From assembly GCA_045639325.1 (NCBI GenBank), contig JAZUCU010000021.1, positions 1 to 32,570 of the forward strand: 32,570 nucleotides of DNA, in the 5' to 3' direction. How positions within the stretch are numbered: the first letter of the stretch is position 1; every line of letters begins with the position of its first letter. The notes beneath the pieces are model-generated. The model searched no databases. It was given only the letters and a program-made list of their open reading frames with translations, and was not told where the DNA came from. Source of the DNA: RGIG8244 sp045639325. Lineage in GTDB: Bacteria > Verrucomicrobiota > Lentisphaeria > Victivallales > UBA1829. This document shows positions 16,978-25,181 of this stretch, piece by piece. The position numbers were made by a program, and so were the translations under genes.

Positions 16978-17010
16978 GGAATCGGAATAATCTTCCGGTT
17001 CCTTTTTTTT
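16978..17010 (+). terminator. Intrinsic terminator after tRNA-Glu copy 2
   Basis: GGAATCGG (16978-16985) pairs with CCGGTTCC (16995-17002), one G:U pair, 9-nt loop, then eight T residues. It shares its stem with the first terminator, as expected of a duplicated unit. Confidence 0.9.
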
Positions 17011-17033
17011 ATCCTCATTTTTAAAGATTTCAT

Positions 17034-17061
17034 TTGCATTTTTTCAAAAGGGATATATATT
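17034..17061 (+). promoter_or_regulatory. Promoter of pnp
   Basis: TTGCAT (17034-17039), 16-nt spacer, TATATT (17056-17061). Here the extended TG is absent. Transcription would start near 17068, giving a leader of about 230 nt. Confidence 0.55.
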
Positions 17062-17297
17062 ACATATTGAATTTTAAAAGAACAGCAGAATGATTGCGGA
17101 TACGCAGGATGCAAGTTTCTTTTATCTCTCCGTGGAATTCGGACGCTATCAGCTCCCGGGTGCAGGCTTTCTGATCCGGAATCTGATACCGCGATTCCGC
17201 ATAACGAGGGGTCGTTGAACGCATCCGGCGCAATACGGTCGTACATTCGGTATGATCTTCCGATTCTTTCTGCAAATCAAGAAAAGGAGGCATCATC
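17062..17297 (+). promoter_or_regulatory. Long 5' leader of pnp with a hairpin and a possible 42-codon small ORF
   Basis: About 230 nt separate the predicted start of transcription from the pnp ATG. A 7-bp hairpin (CGGAATC 17177-17183 with GATTCCG 17193-17199) lies in it. An ATG at 17090 opens a 42-codon frame ending at 17218, without a good ribosome binding site. In Escherichia coli the pnp leader carries an RNase III-cut stem used for autoregulation; a similar role here is inference. Confidence 0.4.
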
Positions 17298-19409
17298 ATG
17301 CCTGAAACAACTGTAACAATCAACATCGGCGGCGACAGAACCATGTCTATCTCCGCCGGCAAACTCGCCCATCTCGCAAATGGCGCTTGTACTGTACGTC
17401 TCGGCGACACTGTCGTGTTCTCCGCAGCATGTTCCGGAAGCGCAAAAAAAGGTCAGGACTTCTTCCCGCTGCAGGTCGACTACCGTGAAAAATTCTCCGC
17501 AGCAGGTCGTTTTCCCGGCGGTTACATCAAACGCGAAGGTAGACCTTCTGACAAAGAAATCTTGATCTGCCGTATGGCTGACCGCCCGATCCGCCCCCTC
17601 TTCCCCGAAGGTTTCTTCGATGAAGTTCAGGTTTGCGGTCTCCTCCTCGCTGCTGACGGCGTAAACGATGGCGACGTGCTGTCCATGCTCGGTGCATCCT
17701 GCGCGCTCTGTCTTTCCGATCTCCCGTTCCAGGGCCCGATCGGTGCTGTCCGCGTCGGTAAAGTCAACGGTCAGTTGATTGCTAACCCGACAGTCCAGGA
17801 AATGGAAGAAAGCACAATGGAACTGGTTTATGCCGGTCTTCCTGACAAAGTGATCATGATCGAAGGGGAAGCGAAAGAATGTACGGAAGCTGAACTGGAA
17901 GAAGCCATGCGTTTCGCCAACGAAATCGTGAAGAATCAGTGTGCTGCCCAAATCGAACTCATGGAAAAAGCCGGCCGTCCGAAAAAGACTCCGACTCTCC
18001 ATGTCACTCCCGATGATATGAAAGCGGCTATGGAAAAAGCAGTCGGCGACAGAATGGAAGCTGCCTGCCTGATCCCCGGTAAAGAAGATCGCATGAATGC
18101 ACTTACTGCTCTGCAGGAAGAATGCATCGCTGCAATCAAAGACGAATTCGAACCCGTCTATGGCGAAGAAGACTTCATGTTCTATCTCAAGATGGAATTT
18201 GATAAGATGACACGTACCACCATTCGTAAAGCCATCCTCGAAAAAGGATACCGCCCCGATGGCCGTGGTGTCACACAGCTCCGTCCCCTCTCTGCTGAAG
18301 TTGACGTCCTCCCGGTCGTTCACGGCAGCGCGATCTTCCAGCGTGGTGAAACACAGGCTCTGGTTATTGCAACACTGGGTGGTCCCCAGGATGCACAGGA
18401 AACCGACCTGATCACCGGCGGAACATCCACAAAGAAATTCTATTTGCACTACAACTTCCCCAACTACAGTACTGGTGAATGTGGCCGTATTGCAGGTCCG
18501 GGCCGTCGTGAAATCGGACACGGTAACCTTGCGGAACGTTCTGTTCTCCAGGTTGTTCCGAAAGATTTCCCGTACACAATCCGTTGCGTATCTGAAATCA
18601 TGGCATCCAACGGTTCCACATCCATGGCGAGCGTATGCGGTGCAACTCTTGCATTGATGGATGCCGGTGTGCCCATCAAGAGCCCGGTTGTTGGTATCTC
18701 CTGCGGTCTTGTTACCGATGATACCGGCAAAGAACTGCTTCTGACTGACATTATCGGTGCAGAAGACCATTACGGCGATATGGACTTCAAGGTTTGCGGT
18801 ACCCGTGACGGTATCACAGGTTTCCAGCTTGACCTGAAGCTCCCCGGCATCTCCATCGACCTCCTTGCACGTGCCATGCAGCAGAATAAAGCAGCCCGTG
18901 AAGAAATTCACAAAGTTGTGACCGACTGCATCGCCGCTCCGCGTGAACAGGTCAGCCCGCGTGCACCTCAGATGGAAGTTGTCAAGATCAATCCTGACAA
19001 GATCGGTGCATTGATCGGTACTGGCGGTAAAAACATCAAAGAAATTACTGAATCTACTCAGTCTCAGGTTGATATTGCAGAAGACGGTTCCGTCAGCATT
19101 TTGGCGAAAAACCGTCAGGTTCTGGAAGAAGTCAAACGCAAAATCCAGTTCTACACTGCAGAAGCGGAAATTGGCAAAGTCTACCGTGGTTTGGTCAAAT
19201 CTGTCCGTGATTTCGGCGCTTTTGTTGAAATCCTCCCCGGACAGGAAGGCTTGCTCCACATTTCCGAAATGGCGAACTACCGCGTGAATACAGTTACTGA
19301 CATCTGCAAAGAAGGCGATTATGTTGCTGTAAAGGTCATCGAAATCGATGAACGTTCCGGTAAGATCCGTCTGAGCCGCAAAGCTGCTTTGGACGCTGTG
19401 GAAAAGTAA
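17298..19409 (+). CDS. pnp: Polyribonucleotide nucleotidyltransferase (PNPase)
   Basis: 703 residues with AGGAGG 7 nt before the ATG, the best ribosome binding site in the window. PNPase degrades RNA 3' to 5' by phosphorolysis and can add tails in reverse; it is trimeric and a core part of bacterial RNA decay. The two RNase PH domains are visible: the first with FFPLQVDYREKFSAAGRFPG, GGYIKREGRPSDKEIL and RPIRPLFPEGF, the second from about residue 310 with RPDGRGVTQLRPLSAEVDVL, FQRGETQALVIATLG and NGSTSMASVCGATLALMDAG. A KH domain (IGALIGTGGKNIKEI, ~residue 565) and an S1 domain (GLVKSVRDFGAFVEILPGQE) end the protein. Codons favour C-ending choices, as in highly expressed genes. rpsO is not upstream; the tRNA genes are. 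Confidence 0.98.
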   Translation: MPETTVTINIGGDRTMSISAGKLAHLANGACTVRLGDTVVFSAACSGSAKKGQDFFPLQVDYREKFSAAGRFPGGYIKREGRPSDKEILICRMADRPIRPLFPEGFFDEVQVCGLLLAADGVNDGDVLSMLGASCALCLSDLPFQGPIGAVRVGKVNGQLIANPTVQEMEESTMELVYAGLPDKVIMIEGEAKECTEAELEEAMRFANEIVKNQCAAQIELMEKAGRPKKTPTLHVTPDDMKAAMEKAVGDRMEAACLIPGKEDRMNALTALQEECIAAIKDEFEPVYGEEDFMFYLKMEFDKMTRTTIRKAILEKGYRPDGRGVTQLRPLSAEVDVLPVVHGSAIFQRGETQALVIATLGGPQDAQETDLITGGTSTKKFYLHYNFPNYSTGECGRIAGPGRREIGHGNLAERSVLQVVPKDFPYTIRCVSEIMASNGSTSMASVCGATLALMDAGVPIKSPVVGISCGLVTDDTGKELLLTDIIGAEDHYGDMDFKVCGTRDGITGFQLDLKLPGISIDLLARAMQQNKAAREEIHKVVTDCIAAPREQVSPRAPQMEVVKINPDKIGALIGTGGKNIKEITESTQSQVDIAEDGSVSILAKNRQVLEEVKRKIQFYTAEAEIGKVYRGLVKSVRDFGAFVEILPGQEGLLHISEMANYRVNTVTDICKEGDYVAVKVIEIDERSGKIRLSRKAALDAVEK

Positions 19410-19442
19410 TCTATCATTCAAATTAAACAACAACAAACAGTT

Positions 19443-19479
19443 CCGGTATATCTGAGTACATTTGGGTAAGATATGCCGG
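19443..19479 (+). other. Hairpin in the pnp-ppdK intergenic region
   Basis: CCGGTATATCT (19443-19453) pairs with AGATATGCCGG (19469-19479), 11 bp with one G:U and a 15-nt loop. No T run follows, so it is not a classical terminator; it may protect the 3' end of pnp mRNA. The rest of the 236-nt gap to ppdK shows no gene and no convincing promoter. Confidence 0.5.
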
Positions 19480-19645
19480 GCTGAACAGTTTCTCCGGATT
19501 TTAATTTATTCTGTATGCAGATTTTTGCAGCAGGGAATCCGGATCCTGTTCATTTTTTCTTCGAAAGTGGTTTCTCTGGTTGCAAATTTGATGATTTGAA
19601 ATTACTTTCGATCCGGAAACAAAAAACAAAAGGTCTTTAAAAAAA

Positions 19646-22369
19646 ATGAAAAAGTACGTCTATCTTTTTGGTAAGGGCATGACAGATGGTAATGCCTCCA
19701 TGAAAGAACTCCTCGGCGGTAAAGGTGCAAACCTCGCTGAAATGGCTAACCTGGGTCTTCCTGTTCCCGCCGGTTTCACAATCACTACCGAATGCTGCGT
19801 GGAATATTTCAAAAACAATGGTAAAAACCCCGATGGCCTCGCAGAACAGATTGCAGAAGCTCTCAGCGCTGTCGAAAATCACATGGGTATGATTTACGGC
19901 GATAAGGAAAACCCGCTGCTCGTTTCCTGCCGTTCCGGCGCAAGAAGCTCCATGCCCGGTATGATGGAAACCGTTCTCAACGTCGGTCTCTCTTCTGTTA
20001 CAATCCCCGGCCTGGTCAAACGCACAAACAACGAACGTTTCGTTTATGACGCATACCGCCGTTTGATCATGATGTATTCCGACGTCGTTATGGAAAAAGC
20101 AGAAAACATCGAACCGGCTGATGGTCAGGGTATCCGCAAACAGCTCGATGCCATTCTGGAAGAATACAAAGAATCCAAAAATTACGCAGCTGATACCGAT
20201 CTCAATGTCGACGACCTCAAATATCTCTGCGATGTCTTCAAAAAGAAAATCGTCGAAGTCCTCGGCAAAGAATTCCCCGATGATGCAACCGCTCAGTTGA
20301 ATGGTGCTATCGGTGCTGTCTTCAAAAGCTGGAACGGTAAAAAAGCTGTTTCCTATCGCCGCATCGAAGGTATTCCGGACGACTGGGGTACTGCGGTCAA
20401 TGTTCAGAGTATGATCTTCGGTAACATGGGCGACAGCTCCGCTACCGGTGTTGCATTCACACGTAACCCCGCTACCGGCGATAACAAATTCTACGGTGAA
20501 TGGCTGGTCAATGCCCAGGGTGAAGACGTGGTTGCCGGTACCCGTACACCGAACCCGCTGAACGATGAAACAAAGAACGAACAGAACAAACACCTTGCAT
20601 CCATGCAGGAAATTCTGCCCGATATCTACGAAGAACTCGTCGGCATCCGTAACGCTCTCGAAAATCATTTCCGTGACATGCTGGATATTGAATTCACCAT
20701 TCAGGAAAAGAAACTCTATATGCTCCAGTGCCGCGTTGGCAAACGTACCGGTACTGCCGCTCTGACCATGGCTATGGACATGCTCGAAGAAGGCCGGATC
20801 ACAGAAGCCGAAGCCATCATGCGCATTTCTCCCAACCAGCTCGATGAACTGCTCCATCCCATTCTTGACCCCGCTGCTGAAAAAGCAATGGCTTCCAAGA
20901 AATTCGTGGAAGGTCTCCCCGCAGGTCCCGGTGGTGCTGTCGGTAAGATCGTCTTCACATCCGAAGAAGCAGTCAAATGCCAGGAACAGAAAATCTCCTG
21001 CATCCTCGTCCGCGAAGAAACCAATCCGGAAGACGTGGAAGGTATGCGTGCAGCCAACGGTATTCTCACCGCTCGCGGCGGTATGACCAGCCATGCAGCT
21101 CTTGTCTGCCGCGGCTGGGGTAAATGCTGTATCGTCGGTGCCGGTGCTCTGAAGATCAACGAAACTGCAAAAACTGTTATCGCTCCCAATGGTACCACTT
21201 ACAAAGAAGGCGATATTATCAGCTTGAACGGTACACGCGGTTATGCATACGAAGGCGCAGTTGCTACCATCGATGCAAGCGAAAATCCGCGCTTCCAGAA
21301 GTTCATGGCTTTGCTGGATAAATACCGTGCTCTCGGCGTACGCGCCAATGCTGATACACCCGCTGACGCAATTCAGGCTGCAAAATTCGGCGCTGAAGGT
21401 ATCGGTCTCTTCCGTACAGAACACATGTTCTACGGTACCGGTGCTGAAAAGCCCCTCTTTGCTCTGCGTAAGATGATCCTTTCCTCCACAGTTGAAGAAC
21501 GTATCGCTGCTGTCAACGATCTGTTCCCCTTCGTGAAAAAGGATATCAAAGCTACATTGAAAGCAATGGCTGGCAAACCGGTCACGATCCGCTTCCTCGA
21601 CCCGCCGCTGCATGAATTCATCCCCCACACAAAAGAACAGCAGCAGGAACTTGCCAATGCGATCGGCATCACTCTGGAAGATCTCCAGAAACGTGCTGAA
21701 CTCCTGAAGGAAAGCAACCCGATGATGGGTCACCGCGGTGTCCGTCTCGGTATCACCTATCCGGAAATCTCTGCAATGCAGGCTCGTGCTATCCTGGAAT
21801 CTGTTGTGGAACTCCGCGAAGAAGGTCTCTACTGCCCGGCAGAAATGATGATCCCTGTTGTTTGCGATCCCAACGAATTGAAACATCAGAAAGCCATCAT
21901 CTCCAAAGTCGCAGAAGAAGTCAAAGCAAAATACGATGTTATGGATCTCGACTACATGGTCGGTACCATGATCGAAATCCCCCGTGCAGCCATCCGCGCA
22001 GGTTACATCGCTGAAGAAGCTGAATTCTTCTCCTTCGGTACTAACGACCTGACACAGATGACATTCGGTTTCAGCCGTGACGACATCGGCGGCTTCATTG
22101 GTGACTACCTCCGTAAGAGCGTTCTCGATGCTGACCCGTTCCAGACCATCGATAAAGACGGTGTGGGCTGGCTCATCGACCATGCTGTTACCGAAGGCCG
22201 CAAGACACGTGCAAAACTCAAAGCCGGTATCTGCGGTGAACAGGGCGGCGAACCCAAGAGCGTTGCATTCTGCCACAAAGTCGGCTTGAACTACGTCTCC
22301 TGCAGCCCGTTCCGTGTACCCATCGCCCGTCTTGCCGCTGCACAGGCAGCAATCATGCTGGGTAAATAA
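19646..22369 (+). CDS. ppdK: Pyruvate, phosphate dikinase
   Basis: 907 residues, somewhat longer than the ~875 typical of bacterial PPDK. It interconverts pyruvate, ATP and phosphate with PEP, AMP and pyrophosphate, serving glycolysis or gluconeogenesis in many anaerobes. The N-terminal nucleotide-binding domain begins YLFGKGMTDG, then LGGKGANLAEMANLGLPVPA and VSCRSGARSSMPGMMETVLN. The swivelling domain carries the phosphorylated His483 in GGMTSHAALVCRGWG. The C-terminal PEP/pyruvate barrel shows GIGLFRTEHMF, PVTIRFLDPPLHEF and FFSFGTNDLTQMTFGFSRDD. The ribosome binding site is weak (AAAGG about 12 nt upstream). lpxB follows after 28 nt and is probably co-transcribed. Confidence 0.98.
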   Translation: MKKYVYLFGKGMTDGNASMKELLGGKGANLAEMANLGLPVPAGFTITTECCVEYFKNNGKNPDGLAEQIAEALSAVENHMGMIYGDKENPLLVSCRSGARSSMPGMMETVLNVGLSSVTIPGLVKRTNNERFVYDAYRRLIMMYSDVVMEKAENIEPADGQGIRKQLDAILEEYKESKNYAADTDLNVDDLKYLCDVFKKKIVEVLGKEFPDDATAQLNGAIGAVFKSWNGKKAVSYRRIEGIPDDWGTAVNVQSMIFGNMGDSSATGVAFTRNPATGDNKFYGEWLVNAQGEDVVAGTRTPNPLNDETKNEQNKHLASMQEILPDIYEELVGIRNALENHFRDMLDIEFTIQEKKLYMLQCRVGKRTGTAALTMAMDMLEEGRITEAEAIMRISPNQLDELLHPILDPAAEKAMASKKFVEGLPAGPGGAVGKIVFTSEEAVKCQEQKISCILVREETNPEDVEGMRAANGILTARGGMTSHAALVCRGWGKCCIVGAGALKINETAKTVIAPNGTTYKEGDIISLNGTRGYAYEGAVATIDASENPRFQKFMALLDKYRALGVRANADTPADAIQAAKFGAEGIGLFRTEHMFYGTGAEKPLFALRKMILSSTVEERIAAVNDLFPFVKKDIKATLKAMAGKPVTIRFLDPPLHEFIPHTKEQQQELANAIGITLEDLQKRAELLKESNPMMGHRGVRLGITYPEISAMQARAILESVVELREEGLYCPAEMMIPVVCDPNELKHQKAIISKVAEEVKAKYDVMDLDYMVGTMIEIPRAAIRAGYIAEEAEFFSFGTNDLTQMTFGFSRDDIGGFIGDYLRKSVLDADPFQTIDKDGVGWLIDHAVTEGRKTRAKLKAGICGEQGGEPKSVAFCHKVGLNYVSCSPFRVPIARLAAAQAAIMLGK

Positions 22370-22397
22370 TCAACTTCCTGAAAGGTAAGGAATTCGC

Positions 22398-23573
22398 ATG
22401 AATACAGAAAATACCAAGTCTCAACGCCACATCTGGCTGATTGCCGGTGAATCGTCCGGTGACCTCTATGGTGCCAGAATTGCTGAAGAATTACGCCGGA
22501 TTGAACCCGGTGTGAAAGTTTCCGGTATGGGTGGTGTGAAGATGAAAGAAGCCGGAGTGAATATTCTGGTCGATTCATCCGAACTGGGCGTCATTGGTAT
22601 CGTTGAGGTTCTTGAAAATATTTTCAAGTTCATCAAAATCATGCTGTTCCTTACCCGGGAAGCAATCAAACAGAGACCGGATGCTGTCATCCTCATTGAC
22701 TACCCCGGATTCAATATCCGTTTTGCTAAACGGATGTGGAAAGCGGGCATTCCGGTCATCTGGTATATCAGCCCTCAAGTGTGGGTATGGCGCAAGTCCA
22801 ATATCCCCAAATACGTCAAGTATTGTAAAAAAATGATCGTCATTTTCCCCTTCGAAGAAGAATTCTGGGCTGGAACGGGGATGGATGCCTCCTTTGCCGG
22901 ACATCCTCTGATTGATCTTGTAAAAGAACGCACCGATCCCTCCATTGAACGGGATCCCAAACAGGTTGTGCTTCTGCCAGGCAGTCGGAAAGGCGAAACA
23001 AGCCGTCTGCTTTATCCCTTTATGGAAACCGCTGCGATTTTGAGACAGCGTCATCCGGATTGGAAATTTGCAATTTCTGCACCGCGTCAGCGGACCTATG
23101 ATGATATTCAGAATATGCTGGATAACTTCAAGCGTTCCAATCCTTCCCTGAATTGGCCCGAAGTAGAACTGACAACCGGCAAAACTGCCTACTGGATGCA
23201 GCGTGCATCGGCCGGTCTTGCAGCTTCCGGTACTGTTACGGTGGAAGCGGCAATTGCCAATCTGCCTTTGACCGTTGCCTATCGTTTGAACCCCATCACA
23301 TTCATGCTGGCACGTCTGATCATCCGCAAATTGTTCCGCGGATTTTTCACCATGCCGGATATTATTCTGAACCGTTGCGTCTTTGAAGAATTCCTGCAGC
23401 ACCAGGTTGTGCCGGAAGTCCTTGCGGATTCAGTGGAAAAGATTATGCCGTCCGGTGAACGTCACGAAGAAGTTCAGCAGGGCATGGAAGATTTACGCAA
23501 TGCGTTATCTCTGGGACATGTGAATGCGGCAGCCAATGCGGCACGTATCATTCTTGATACGGTGAGTAAATAA
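22398..23573 (+). CDS. lpxB: Lipid-A-disaccharide synthase
   Basis: 391 residues; TAAGGA lies 7 nt before the ATG. LpxB (GT19) joins UDP-2,3-diacylglucosamine to lipid X to form the lipid A disaccharide at the inner face of the inner membrane. The N-terminal AGESSGDLYGARI and GMGGVKMKEAGV, the central DYPGFNIRFAKR, WYISPQVWVWRKSN and FPFEEEFW, the GHPLID segment, LLPGSRKGE and the C-terminal ASGTVTVEAA are the family's conserved blocks. Its presence shows the organism makes LPS. No other lpx gene is in the window; it follows ppdK by 28 nt and converges on the LptG-like permease, a protein of the same LPS route. Confidence 0.97.
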   Translation: MNTENTKSQRHIWLIAGESSGDLYGARIAEELRRIEPGVKVSGMGGVKMKEAGVNILVDSSELGVIGIVEVLENIFKFIKIMLFLTREAIKQRPDAVILIDYPGFNIRFAKRMWKAGIPVIWYISPQVWVWRKSNIPKYVKYCKKMIVIFPFEEEFWAGTGMDASFAGHPLIDLVKERTDPSIERDPKQVVLLPGSRKGETSRLLYPFMETAAILRQRHPDWKFAISAPRQRTYDDIQNMLDNFKRSNPSLNWPEVELTTGKTAYWMQRASAGLAASGTVTVEAAIANLPLTVAYRLNPITFMLARLIIRKLFRGFFTMPDIILNRCVFEEFLQHQVVPEVLADSVEKIMPSGERHEEVQQGMEDLRNALSLGHVNAAANAARIILDTVSK

Positions 23574-23608
23574 TTTTTTTCTTTCCCTTTTTCAGTTTGC
23601 CCCCTGCA

Positions 23609-24802
23609 TCATCCAGCCTTGCGGATGATGTAGAACCAGCCGTATACCATAAAGAGTATTGTCGGCAGTGTGCCCGCCAGAATCGGGGGTAAATAGCCAT
23701 TCTTCCCCGCAATCAGCATCAATTCGGTCAGCAGCTGATAGACTACGACAACTGCCAGACCGTTGACAATGGCTGTGAAAATCCCCGCACGTTCATTCTT
23801 CGCTGCCAACGGCAATGCAAGGAAGGAACACAGGAAACAGATCCAGGGGAATGCCAAACGGTAATAAAATAAGGTTTCATACACATTTCGCAGTGTCGCT
23901 GCCATTTTCTTGTTGGTGCGCAGAATATGGAAGAGTTCTGAAGTGGGCAAATCCTGCGGAAGTACAATGGTCTTTTCAATTGTTGCCGGATCTTCCGGAG
24001 CTTCTTTCTTTGAGATGAAATAAGGTTTCGTACCGGGTGTCTGCCGAGTCGTTCTGGAAGGCAGACCGTCAAGGAATTCCACCTTTGTATAATCATCAAA
24101 CTCCCAGCCTTTACCGGGCAGATGTTTAGCAGTTTTCGCTTCAATCATCCACAAGGGGATCTTTTTGGAAGTCGGATCGTTTTTATCTTCCAGTTCGAAG
24201 AATTTCACTTTTACATTGCGCTGTGTTCCGTCATTATCAAATCTGCCGAAGAACCAGCTGCGCTCTTTATCAGGAGAATGGTACTGCAGTTTGGAATTCA
24301 GATTTTCTTCATACGCTTCGCCCTTTTTGGCGAATTGCTGAATGAATTCCGCTTCCCGGTTGCATTGGGGAATTACGGATTCATTGAACCAGTAACTGAC
24401 CAGCATCACCAGAAATGCCATAATATAAATGGTGCCGCCACAACGGAACAGGGAGATGCCCGACGCACGCATGGCGGTAATTTCCCGGTGACGCCCGAAG
24501 TTGGCAATGGTATACATGCAGGAAAGCAATACTGTCATCGGGAGAATGAACTGAATGTTGCCCGGAATTTTCAATAAGAAATAGCGAATGCCGACGGATA
24601 ACGTAGATGTCTTGGAATCCAGAAAGTCGCTCAAGTCGTCAAACAAATCGCCGAGGAGAAAGAGGAGAAGGAATGCAAAGATGAGAATCGAAAAAGGGGT
24701 CATAAACTCCCGGAGAACATAAAGGTCGATACGCGGAAGCCACACAAAGGTTCTTTGTGCGTTGTAATGGTCAATGACTTTTTTTCGTTCTGTCTTGTTC
24801 AC
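23609..24802 (-). CDS. LPS-export ABC transporter permease of the LptF/LptG family (LptG-like)
   Basis: 397 residues from a GTG at 24802 (GGGA about 7 nt upstream). LptF and LptG form the membrane part of the LptB2FGC machine that pulls LPS from the inner membrane onto the periplasmic bridge. Seen are an N-terminal RIDLYVLREFMTPFSILIFA helix, LPMTVLLSCMYTIANFGRHREITAMRASG (two segments joined, with the coupling region to the ATPase), a periplasmic beta-jellyroll domain of about 170 residues (~130-300), and three C-terminal helices ending MVYGWFYIIRKAG. The order of elements fits either LptF or LptG; LptG is my preference. The partner genes are not here. A CATCATCC/GGATGATG hairpin (23607-23630) overlaps its stop codon. 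Confidence 0.88.
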   Translation of the reverse strand: MNKTERKKVIDHYNAQRTFVWLPRIDLYVLREFMTPFSILIFAFLLLFLLGDLFDDLSDFLDSKTSTLSVGIRYFLLKIPGNIQFILPMTVLLSCMYTIANFGRHREITAMRASGISLFRCGGTIYIMAFLVMLVSYWFNESVIPQCNREAEFIQQFAKKGEAYEENLNSKLQYHSPDKERSWFFGRFDNDGTQRNVKVKFFELEDKNDPTSKKIPLWMIEAKTAKHLPGKGWEFDDYTKVEFLDGLPSRTTRQTPGTKPYFISKKEAPEDPATIEKTIVLPQDLPTSELFHILRTNKKMAATLRNVYETLFYYRLAFPWICFLCSFLALPLAAKNERAGIFTAIVNGLAVVVVYQLLTELMLIAGKNGYLPPILAGTLPTILFMVYGWFYIIRKAG

Positions 24803-24845
24803 TTTGATCCCGTTTATATATTAATGAATGTTTATAATAGAATAC

Positions 24846-24883
24846 AACGCAAAACATAACGTTTTGCCGCCATGTTCTGCGTT
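24846..24883 (-). other. Hairpin between rpsU and the LptG-like gene
   Basis: AACGCA (24846-24851) pairs with TGCGTT (24878-24883), with an inner AACAT/ATGTT extension. There is no strong T run. It could be a second 3' stem for rpsU or part of the lptG leader. Confidence 0.4.
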
Positions 24884-24891
24884 GCTGCGAA

Positions 24892-24915
24892 ACTGCCGGA
24901 AATTCATCCGGCAGT
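24892..24915 (-). terminator. Probable terminator or 3' hairpin of rpsU
   Basis: ACTGCCGGA (24892-24900) pairs perfectly with TCCGGCAGT (24907-24915), loop of 6 nt. On the minus strand only a few T residues follow, so termination may be partial. Confidence 0.55.
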
Positions 24916-24936
24916 CTATTTCAGATGCTGAAATCA

Positions 24937-25104
24937 TCAGCCTCTGCGACGCTGGGTGCGACGTTTAATTTCGCTGGGCTTTTCGTAATGTCTTCTGTTA
25001 CGAAGTTCTTTGAGCGTGCCTTCCTTGTCCAGTTTCTTTTTCAGTCTGCGGAGTGCGCGATCAACCGGTTCGCCTTTCTTCAAACGTACTTCTGTTGCTT
25101 CCAT
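24937..25104 (-). CDS. rpsU: 30S ribosomal protein S21 (bS21)
   Basis: 55 residues from the ATG at 25104; an in-frame ATG at 25137 is rejected because a Shine-Dalgarno run (GAAAGGGGGTGA) sits about 9 nt before 25104. bS21 is a small basic protein near the 3' end of 16S rRNA that takes part in initiation. The sequence VRLKKGEPVDRALRRLKKKL and ELRNRRHYEKPSEIKRRTQR matches the family along its length, and the C-terminus is basic (RRTQRRRG). It lies 77 nt downstream of the sigma factor gene and is likely co-transcribed with it, since no promoter is visible between. The leader contains a 9-bp inverted repeat that covers the Shine-Dalgarno. Confidence 0.96.
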   Translation of the reverse strand: MEATEVRLKKGEPVDRALRRLKKKLDKEGTLKELRNRRHYEKPSEIKRRTQRRRG

Positions 25105-25165
25105 TGTAGATTCACCCCCTTTCGATCGTTGTGACACCGGAATTTCTTCCGTTGCCGGGGTGAAT
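25102..25165 (-). promoter_or_regulatory. rpsU leader hairpin that can sequester the ribosome binding site
   Basis: In the minus-strand mRNA ATTCACCCC (25157-25165) is the exact complement of GGGGTGAAT (25110-25118), which is part of the Shine-Dalgarno of rpsU. Between them is a small CGGAA-GAAA-TTCCG stem-loop. The Shine-Dalgarno (GAAAGGGGGTGA) matches the full anti-SD over about 12 nt with one change. Confidence 0.6.
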
Positions 25166-25181
25166 ATTTTTACGGGTGAAA

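Noticed and set aside
17277..19436. A 719-codon open frame antisense to pnp
   Set aside because: Same codon-bias effect in a highly expressed gene; no recognisable domain or ribosome binding site.
19637..22276. An 879-codon open frame antisense to ppdK
   Set aside because: Mirror of strongly biased ppdK codons; composition is unlike a real protein.
23607..23630. CATCATCC/GGATGATG hairpin as a bidirectional terminator between lpxB and the LptG-like gene
   Set aside because: It overlaps the lptG stop codon and has no T run on either strand, so I do not call a terminator.
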